Below the pieces are notes generated by a model. The model did not search any database and was not told the DNA's origin. It saw only the letters and a program-made list of their open reading frames with translations. Positions 26,414 through 33,534 of a DNA stretch of 33,534 bases are shown in pieces. Within the stretch, counting starts at the first letter, position 1. Every line of letters starts with the position of its first letter. Source of the DNA: an uncultured Rhizobiaceae bacterium. GTDB taxonomy: Bacteria; Pseudomonadota; Alphaproteobacteria; Rhizobiales; Rhizobiaceae. Both the position numbers and the translations under genes were made by a program. The stretch spans positions 1 to 33,534 of the forward strand of contig CAMYMG010000090.1 in the NCBI GenBank assembly GCA_947259295.1. Reading direction: 5' to 3'.

Positions 26414-26783
26414 GTCGTTTTGTCGCGTTGTCGGCCTGGGGCCGATGCTGGCGATCGGACGGCTCGAATGGGTCGGAAATCAAGCTCTCGCACTGTCACC
26501 GTCAAAATCCAAGAGGTTTTGCAGCCGGCCCCGGTGCGCAACTCCGGCTGTGCGAGCACTTACAACGTGACAGACCTGCGACGGTTGTCGCCCCGCGATC
26601 GATCTCGACCCCAGATGTCCACGCAACGCTTGCGCCTGCAAAAGCCTGTTCTTATATACCCCGCAAGGCCGGACGGGCCGTCCACCCTGTGTGGCGTTCG
26701 CGCGGTATTTGATCGAGGAAACAGGGACTGTCTCTGGAACGCCGTTACGGGTCCTGACAGTCTGCTTAGCGGAGAGTAATGAA
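26414..26783. other. 370-base divergent region between sensor kinase and dnaK
   Basis: This gap contains the dnaK promoter (listed separately), a roughly 120-base dnaK leader with a short palindrome near 26674-26686, and the upstream region of the sensor kinase. On the minus strand TTGACG (26505-26500) and TGATTT (26482-26477), 17 bases apart, could be the kinase promoter, but the -10 is poor. Open frames crossing it look incidental. Confidence 0.5.
26629..26658 (+). promoter_or_regulatory. Candidate heat-shock (RpoH) promoter of dnaK
   Basis: CTTG at 26629-26632 (within CTTGCG) precedes CTTATAT at 26652-26658, a perfect match to the alphaproteobacterial RpoH -10 form CYTATNT. The spacer is 19 bases, slightly longer than the usual 17-18. 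It would start transcription about 120 bases before the dnaK ATG. Since dnaK is a classical RpoH target, this is the best candidate in the region. Confidence 0.5.
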
Positions 26784-28700
<1,917 letters not shown>

Positions 28701-28723
28701 TTCGACCTGCTCGGCATCCAGTC

Positions 28724-28763
28724 ATGCAAAAGGCCCCGGCGGAAACGCCGGGGCCTTTTGCAT
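28724..28763 (+). terminator. Strong bidirectional-type terminator after dnaK
   Basis: An 18-pair perfect stem (28724-28741 with 28746-28763) closed by a GAAA loop. The left arm contains AAAA and the right arm TTTT, so the hairpin can end transcription from either side. It lies 24 bases after the dnaK stop and separates dnaK from the acyltransferase and dnaJ. Confidence 0.9.
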
Positions 28764-28861
28764 TCCGGTTTTCGACTTCTTCGGACGGACCGGATTAACG
28801 ATAATCGGGAGTATCGCCCCAATCTCCCGACAGCCGTGCAAAGATTGCGGGCATCCATCCG

Positions 28862-30001
28862 ATGGGAAGATCGATGCCGCAAAAAGCCGACGCAAAGCCG
28901 AAACAGCATTTCCGCATTCTCGAGTTCTGGCGGTTGGCAGCGGCGCTGCTGGTGATGATCTTCCACTTCGTCGAGTATGGAACCGGGGCGGCGCTCGTGC
29001 TTGGCGATCTGTTGCATCGCCTCCTGCCGCTGATGGAGATGTTCTTCATGATCTCGGGCTTCCTGATCATGTTGCGCTACTCCGACACGCTCCTCGCCCA
29101 GCCCGGAAGCTACAGGAGCTTTCTCGTCCGCCGTGTCGCGCGGCTCTATCCGCTCTATCTTGTCACCCTGCTGTTCTTCGTCGCTGTCGGGCTGGCCGTT
29201 CAGCTTGGCATCGTGACCAGCAGCGACCCGGCGCGTTATGATTTCGTCGTGCTTCCGGCCAACATACTTCTCGTGCAGGGGTGGGGCTTCACCGACATCC
29301 TGACTTTCAACTATGTCGGCTGGACACTGTCTGCCGAATGGTTCTGTTATCTGGCGCTGCCTGTCTTCGTCGTCGCATTCCAGTTCGGCGGCAAGACGGG
29401 ACTGGTCCTGCTGGCGGCGGTGACGATTGGGCTCCTCGAACTGGGAAGCCGCAGCGGTCTCGTGCCGTTCGACAACTGGATGACTACCGATACCTGGGGC
29501 GCCTACAGGGCATTTGCGGATTTCGGCCTCGGTGCCCTGCTCGCGGTCGCGGTGCGCGACAGCAAGCTGCAGTTGCGCAGCCACCTGCCGGCCTGGCTGG
29601 TGTTCGGCGGCGCGGTTCTCGCCATGATGACGCTGCAGAATGGCTATTTCGTGCTGGCGCTCCTCGGCCTGTCGGTGTTCCTTGCCGCGCTCGCCGAGCG
29701 CAACAATCCGCGCGGCTCGGAATTCCTGATCCCGTTCGGTGGCGTCGGCAAGGTGTCCTTCGGTATCTATCTGATCCACCCTGTGGTCGGCACGGTCGCC
29801 TTCGCGCTGCTGTGGCGCAAGTTTATCGAGCCGCTCGACATGATCAGCTTTGCCGTCTACCTCGCTCTCAGCCTCCCTCTTGTGGTCGGCCTGGCGCTTT
29901 TATCGGCGCGTTATTTCGAAGCGCCAGTATCGCGGCTTATTGTGGGCTATCATGACAGGCGTTGGGCTGGGAGCAGGCGTCCGATCCCCCAGTTCGGCTG
30001 A
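28862..30001 (+). CDS. Acyltransferase 3 (OafA-like) membrane protein between dnaK and dnaJ
   Basis: A 379-residue integral membrane protein of the acyltransferase 3 family, with about ten helices. Such enzymes move acetyl or other acyl groups across the inner membrane onto polysaccharide or lipid acceptors. Family landmarks are the N-terminal ILEFWRLAAALLVMIFHF (a His in helix 1 is catalytic in the family), FFMISGFLIMLRY, the RRVARLYPLYL basic motif and GWTLSAEWFCYL. It starts at ATG 28862. A second ATG at 28874 has GGGAAGA just before it and may be the true start. It sits behind the dnaK terminator and before dnaJ, in the same direction, with its own promoter not identified. Acceptor unknown. 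Confidence 0.9.
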   Translation: MGRSMPQKADAKPKQHFRILEFWRLAAALLVMIFHFVEYGTGAALVLGDLLHRLLPLMEMFFMISGFLIMLRYSDTLLAQPGSYRSFLVRRVARLYPLYLVTLLFFVAVGLAVQLGIVTSSDPARYDFVVLPANILLVQGWGFTDILTFNYVGWTLSAEWFCYLALPVFVVAFQFGGKTGLVLLAAVTIGLLELGSRSGLVPFDNWMTTDTWGAYRAFADFGLGALLAVAVRDSKLQLRSHLPAWLVFGGAVLAMMTLQNGYFVLALLGLSVFLAALAERNNPRGSEFLIPFGGVGKVSFGIYLIHPVVGTVAFALLWRKFIEPLDMISFAVYLALSLPLVVGLALLSARYFEAPVSRLIVGYHDRRWAGSRRPIPQFG

Positions 30002-30090
30002 ACCAAACTGCAACAAAACGCCAAAAAACGCTGAAAATTCGTATCCGCGCGGGCTCTCGCCTATGGCATATGGCAAAGAGGTTCACTAAA

Positions 30091-30120
30091 TCCGGTGCCA
30101 ACGACCAAAAAGGCATCGGA
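30091..30120 (+). other. Stem-loop upstream of dnaJ
   Basis: TCCGGTGCC (30091-30099) pairs with GGCATCGGA (30112-30120) through nine pairs including one G-U. It lies 41 bases before the dnaJ start, in the 159-base gap after the acyltransferase gene. No T run follows, so it is not a typical terminator. It may be in the dnaJ leader. No clear promoter was found for dnaJ. Confidence 0.35.
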
Positions 30121-30160
30121 TTGACGGTGCACATGCCAGGTTTTGGAACTGCGGGATAAT

Positions 30161-31288
30161 ATGAAGGCTGATTTCTACGAAACGCTCGGCGTCCATAAGG
30201 GCGCCGACGAGAAAGAGCTCAAGGCGGCATTCCGCAAGCTTGCCATGCAATGCCATCCTGACCGCCATCCCGACGACCACACCGCCGAACAGCGGTTCAA
30301 GGCGATCAACGAAGCCTACGACACGCTGAAGGATCCGCAAAAGCGCGCCGCCTACGACCGCTTCGGCCACGCCGCCTTCGAGAATGGCGGCATGGGCGGC
30401 GCCCAGGGCTTTGGCGCCGGCGGGTTCGCCGATATTTTCGAGGACATCTTCGGCGACATGATGGGCGGCCGCCAGCGCCGTTCGTCGGGCGGCCGCGAGC
30501 GTGGCGCCGACCTGCGCTACAACATGGAGATCACGCTCGAGGAAGCTTATGCCGGCAAGACCGCGCAGATCAGGGTGCCGGCCTCCATCGCCTGCACCGA
30601 CTGCTCCGGTTCCGGCGCCAAGCCGGGCACCCAGCCCGTCACCTGCACCATGTGCGGCGGCCACGGCAAGGTGCGCGCCAGCCAGGGCTTCTTCTCCATC
30701 GAACGCACCTGCCCGACCTGCCATGGCCGCGGCCAGATGATCCAGGATCCTTGCCCGAAATGCTCCGGCCAGGGCCGCATCGTCGAGGAGCGCTCGCTCT
30801 CGGTCAACATTCCTGCCGGCATCGAGGACGGCACACGCATTCGCCTGTCCAATGAAGGCGAGGCCGGGCTGCGCGGCGGTCCGTCGGGTGATCTCTATAT
30901 CTTCCTGTCCGTGAAGCCGCACGAGTTCTTCCAGCGCGATGGTTCCGACCTCTATTGCAAGGTGCCGATCTCGATGATCACTGCGGCCCTTGGCGGGGCG
31001 TTCGAGGTGGCCACGCTAGACGGCACCCAGACACGCGTGAAAGTCCCCGAAGGCACCCAGAACGGCCGCCAGTTCCGCCTCAAGGGCAAGGGCATGCCGG
31101 TGCTTCGCCAGGCGACGATCGGCGACCTCTACATCCAGACGGAAGTCGAAACGCCGCAGAACCTCAACAAGCGCCAGCGCGAACTGCTGGAAGAGTTCGA
31201 GAAACTGTCCTCGAAGGACAATTCCCCGCAATCCAGCGGCTTCTTCTCGCGCATGAAGGATTTCTTCGAGACCTTCGCCGAACGCTGA
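30161..31288 (+). CDS. dnaJ: Chaperone DnaJ (Hsp40, type I)
   Basis: A 375-residue type I Hsp40 that delivers substrates to DnaK and stimulates its ATPase. The J domain (about 1-70) has the HPD motif at residues 32-34 (CHPDRHPDD). A Gly-rich linker ([24 protein letters not shown]) follows. The zinc-finger region has all four CxxCxGxG repeats ([32 protein letters not shown]), then the C-terminal substrate-binding domains. The start is ATG 30161, with GGGAT just upstream. An in-frame start at 30143 is less likely. It is separated from dnaK by an acyltransferase gene and a strong terminator, unlike the usual adjacent dnaKJ. Confidence 0.99.
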   Translation: MKADFYETLGVHKGADEKELKAAFRKLAMQCHPDRHPDDHTAEQRFKAINEAYDTLKDPQKRAAYDRFGHAAFENGGMGGAQGFGAGGFADIFEDIFGDMMGGRQRRSSGGRERGADLRYNMEITLEEAYAGKTAQIRVPASIACTDCSGSGAKPGTQPVTCTMCGGHGKVRASQGFFSIERTCPTCHGRGQMIQDPCPKCSGQGRIVEERSLSVNIPAGIEDGTRIRLSNEGEAGLRGGPSGDLYIFLSVKPHEFFQRDGSDLYCKVPISMITAALGGAFEVATLDGTQTRVKVPEGTQNGRQFRLKGKGMPVLRQATIGDLYIQTEVETPQNLNKRQRELLEEFEKLSSKDNSPQSSGFFSRMKDFFETFAER

Positions 31289-31378
31289 CACGCGGAACGG
31301 CTCTAATGAGCCAGACTGTTACTTGCCTTGGACCACGCAAGTGGTAAGTAGTCGGGCGAGACGCAATCGGGAGTGGCA

Positions 31379-31987
31379 ATGGCGCGCGTATCTGAATTTC
31401 GCAAGGCCTTTGCTGACAGGTTCGACGACGAACTTCGCTTCTTCAAGGGCTGGATCGACAGGCCGAAGGCGGTCGGTTCGATCATCCCGACAAGTTCGTT
31501 CGCAGCGCGCCGCATGGCTTCTGTCATCGATCTGGATTCCGGCCTGCCGGTGCTCGAGGTCGGGCCTGGAACGGGTGTCATCACGCGGGCCATCCTCGCC
31601 CATGGCGTCAGGCCCGAGAACCTCTACACCGTCGAATACTCGCCCGAATTCGTCCGGCATCTGAGGCGGCATTTTCGCGGCGTCAACGTCATCGAGGGCG
31701 ACGCCTTCGATCTTGCGGCGACGCTCGGCGACAGAAGCGACCTGATGTTCGACTGTGTCATCTCGGGCGTGCCCCTGCTGAATTTCCCGGTTTCCCGCCG
31801 CATCGCCTATCTCGACGATCTGCTCGATCGCATCCCGCAGGGCCGCCCCGTGGTGCAGCTTACCTACGGTCCCCGTTCTCCGATCCCGCCCGGCCTCGGC
31901 AACTACACGGTCGAGCATTTTCATTTTGTCATCTGCAACATTCCCCCGACGCAGTTGTGGATCTACCGGCGCGCTGCCGCCAACTGA
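31379..31987 (+). CDS. pmtA: Phosphatidylethanolamine N-methyltransferase
   Basis: A 202-residue SAM-dependent methyltransferase that makes phosphatidylcholine by three methylations of phosphatidylethanolamine at the membrane surface. The SAM-binding motif I is VLEVGPGTGVITRA at about residues 58-71. The N-terminus DELRFFKGWIDRPKAVGSIIPTSSFAARRMAS and the C-terminal IPPTQLWIYRR match the soluble rhizobial PmtA type (Sinorhizobium/Agrobacterium) as I know it, not the Rhodobacter type. Its length is normal. The ATG at 31379 has GGGAG at 31369-31373, five bases upstream. It follows dnaJ, a neighbourhood found in other rhizobia, with a 90-base gap lacking a clear terminator. Confidence 0.93.
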   Translation: MARVSEFRKAFADRFDDELRFFKGWIDRPKAVGSIIPTSSFAARRMASVIDLDSGLPVLEVGPGTGVITRAILAHGVRPENLYTVEYSPEFVRHLRRHFRGVNVIEGDAFDLAATLGDRSDLMFDCVISGVPLLNFPVSRRIAYLDDLLDRIPQGRPVVQLTYGPRSPIPPGLGNYTVEHFHFVICNIPPTQLWIYRRAAAN

Positions 31988-32011
31988 CGCCGGCGCGATA
32001 CCCGCGCGATG

Positions 32012-32039
32012 TTGATTCTGCTGGTGTTTCGCCTATAGC
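32012..32039 (+). promoter_or_regulatory. Candidate promoter for the FMN reductase-pyrF operon
   Basis: TTGATT at 32012-32017 and TATAGC at 32034-32039 are 16 bases apart. Transcription would start close to 32046, just before the AGGAG ribosome binding site, so the leader is very short. Confidence 0.45.
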
Positions 32040-32063
32040 AGTGGCGAAGCCATAGGAGTGCCG

Positions 32064-32660
32064 GTGAGGATCATCCCGAAAATTCTGGTGTTTGCCGGTT
32101 CGCTGCGCAGCGGCGCCTTCAGCATCAGCACCGCGGATGTGGCGATGAAGGTTCTGGCACTGCAGGGTGCCGAAGTAACGCGGATATCCCTCGCCGATTA
32201 TCCTCTGCCGATCATGGATCAGGACCTCGAGAAGGAGAAGGGCGTTCCTGACAACGCGCTGAATCTCGCGCGCCAGATCGCCGCGCATGACGGCATGCTC
32301 ATTGCCAGCCCCGAATACAATGCTTCCATTCCGCCGCTACTCAAGAACACGCTCGACTGGGTCAGCCGCGTCCGCCGGGACGGAACGCGTGCCCTCAAGC
32401 CCTTCGAGGGCAAGGTCGCAGGCCTCTGCTCGTCGTCGGACGGCAATTTCGCCGGCGTGCGCGGCCTCTATCATCTGCGCGCCGTGCTGATGGCCTGCCG
32501 CGTCGAGGTGGTGACGCCGCAATGCTCGGTCGGCCGCGCCGGCGAGGCCTTCGACGAGAATGGCGACTTCCGCGACGAACGCCTGCGCCGCCAGATGGAG
32601 ATGGTCTGTGAGGCGCTGATCGAGCGGGCGAAAATGATGTCAACGAGGCTGGTGCCATGA
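32064..32660 (+). CDS. NADPH-dependent FMN reductase family protein
   Basis: A 198-residue flavodoxin-fold protein of the NADPH-dependent FMN reductase family (azoreductase/chromate-reductase-like). The FMN phosphate-binding loop is [11 protein letters not shown] at about residues 10-20. The characteristic [21 protein letters not shown] segment at about 80-100 contacts the isoalloxazine ring. The physiological electron acceptor is not known; many members reduce quinones, azo dyes or metals in vitro. The GTG at 32064 is chosen over GTG 32058 because AGGAG at 32054-32058 is then five bases upstream. The stop overlaps the pyrF start (ATGA at 32657-32660), so the two genes are coupled. Confidence 0.9.
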   Translation: MRIIPKILVFAGSLRSGAFSISTADVAMKVLALQGAEVTRISLADYPLPIMDQDLEKEKGVPDNALNLARQIAAHDGMLIASPEYNASIPPLLKNTLDWVSRVRRDGTRALKPFEGKVAGLCSSSDGNFAGVRGLYHLRAVLMACRVEVVTPQCSVGRAGEAFDENGDFRDERLRRQMEMVCEALIERAKMMSTRLVP

Positions 32661-33355
32661 CCGACGACACGATGCGCGACCGGCTGATCGTCGGCCTCGA
32701 CGTTCCGACACTTGCCGACGCCGAGAAGCTCGTCAGGCAGCTAGACGACGCCGTCTCCTTCTACAAGATCGGCTATCAGCTGGTCTTTGCCGGCGGCCTC
32801 GACTTCGCGCGCGATCTTGTCGCCGGGGGCAAGCAGGTGTTTCTCGACATGAAGCTGCTCGACATCGACAACACTGTGGCCAAGGGCGTCGAGAACGTCG
32901 CGCGGATGGGCGTGTCGATGCTGACGCTGCACGCCTACCCAAAGGCCATGCGGGCGGCCGTCGCCGCCGCCAGCGGCTCCGATCTCTGCCTCCTCGCGGT
33001 AACCGTGCTGACCTCGATGGACGAGCAGGACCTGATCGACGCGGGCTATGAATACGACCCGCATACGCTGGTGCTGCGGCGCGCCGAGCAGGCGCTTGCC
33101 GAGGGTATGGGCGGCATCGTGTGCGCTGCCAGCGAAGCCTCGGCCGTGCGCAGGATCGTCGGCTCGGACATGGCCGTGGTCACCCCAGGTATCCGGCCGG
33201 TCGGTGGCGAGGCGGGCGACCAGAAGCGGGTCGTGACGCCGGGCGACGCGATCCGCAACGGCGCCAGCCACCTGGTCGTCGGACGGCCGGTCGTGCAGGC
33301 CGCCGATCCGCGCCGCGCGGCGCTGTCGATACTCGAGGAAATGAACCGGGCCTGA
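32657..33355 (+). CDS. pyrF: Orotidine 5'-phosphate decarboxylase
   Basis: A 232-residue TIM-barrel enzyme that converts OMP to UMP, the last step of pyrimidine synthesis. The catalytic Asp-Lys-Asp array is FLDMKLLDI (Asp64, Lys66, Asp69). Asp15 in GLDVP and Lys37 in YKIGYQL, and the phosphate-binding [18 protein letters not shown] and VVGRPV, complete the site. Length and motifs are those of the bacterial type I enzyme. The ATG at 32657 overlaps the TGA of the upstream FMN reductase gene. The DUF1330 gene follows after 21 bases, probably in the same transcript. Confidence 0.98.
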   Translation: MTDDTMRDRLIVGLDVPTLADAEKLVRQLDDAVSFYKIGYQLVFAGGLDFARDLVAGGKQVFLDMKLLDIDNTVAKGVENVARMGVSMLTLHAYPKAMRAAVAAASGSDLCLLAVTVLTSMDEQDLIDAGYEYDPHTLVLRRAEQALAEGMGGIVCAASEASAVRRIVGSDMAVVTPGIRPVGGEAGDQKRVVTPGDAIRNGASHLVVGRPVVQAADPRRAALSILEEMNRA

Positions 33356-33376
33356 CCAGAACTGGAGGAGGACGAG

Positions 33377-33534
33377 ATGGCAAAGGGATATTGGGTGGCG
33401 CATGTCGATGTGCACGATCCCGAAGGCTACAAGGGCTACGTCACGGCGGCCAAGGCAGCCTTCGACAAGCACGGCGCCAGGTTCCTGGCACGCGGCGGGG
33501 CGTTCGAGGGTCTCGAGGGCAGGGCGCGGGCCCG
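33377..33534 (+). CDS. DUF1330-family protein, N-terminal part (3' end outside window)
   Basis: The first 52 residues of a small alpha/beta (ferredoxin-like) protein, starting MAKGYWVAHVDVHDPEGYKGY and then KAAFDKHGARFLARGG. This is the typical DUF1330 beginning: a strand ending in V/D, then a Y-x-x-Y helix start, then a helix leading to G-x-RFLARGG. The family is about 95 residues and has no established activity. GGAGGAGG at 33364-33371 is a strong ribosome binding site five bases before ATG 33377. It follows pyrF by 21 bases, so it probably shares its transcript. The gene runs off the window end. Confidence 0.85.
   Translation, partial: MAKGYWVAHVDVHDPEGYKGYVTAAKAAFDKHGARFLARGGAFEGLEGRARA

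Noticed and set aside
31321..31344. Hairpin between dnaJ and pmtA as a terminator
   Set aside because: ACTTGC/GCAAGT and CCAC/GTGG pairings exist but are short and no T run follows, so I could not support a terminator or an operator.

Overview
The window is chromosomal DNA from an alphaproteobacterium of the order Hyphomicrobiales (Rhizobiales), most likely close to Mesorhizobium, Aminobacter or related Phyllobacteriaceae. The evidence is high GC with strong GC3 bias, rhizobial-type protein sequences (AccD, InfC, a PmtA of the soluble Sinorhizobium/Agrobacterium type) and gene neighbourhoods such as addA-trxA-folC-accD-trpABF and dnaK-dnaJ-pmtA-pyrF. Genus is inference. Almost everything is housekeeping. 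I found no phage, insertion sequence, CRISPR array, tRNA or rRNA.

Layout. 1-1502 (+): the 3' end of addA, trxA with its own promoter and terminator, and a small cupin. 1504-6670 (-): trpF-trpB-trpA-accD-folC, a likely operon for tryptophan, malonyl-CoA and folate synthesis. 6776-9123: a rhodanese, a 57-residue unknown protein divergent from a LysR regulator, and a YgjP-type metallopeptidase. 9241-11725 (-): a DUF2852 membrane protein, then an alpha/beta hydrolase-benE pair. 11921-12457 (+): infC, starting at ATT. 12486-12702: what looks like a frameshifted gene remnant. 12714-15237 (-): a two-gene glycosyltransferase unit (polyprenyl-phosphate GT2 plus ArnT/PMT-like membrane GT). 15598-20272 (+): rpmI-rplT-pheS-GFA-pheT, with a structured leader before rpmI, a possible attenuator between rplT and pheS, and a GFA-family gene overlapping both pheS and pheT.

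20290-26413: an aldo/keto reductase (-), a Gfo/Idh/MocA oxidoreductase (+), an overlapping marR-GNAT pair (+), and an HWE-type sensor kinase with a stand-alone receiver (-). 26784-31288 (+): dnaK, an acyltransferase 3 gene lying between dnaK and dnaJ, then dnaJ. 31379-33534 (+): pmtA (phosphatidylcholine synthesis), an NADPH-dependent FMN reductase overlapping pyrF, and the start of a DUF1330 gene cut by the window edge.

The most useful non-gene signals are the two mutually exclusive hairpins between rplT and pheS, the AUU start of infC, the structured rpmI leader, and RpoH (heat-shock sigma)-like promoter elements before dnaK, trxA and the DUF2852 gene. I do not see a convincing new defence or mobile system here.
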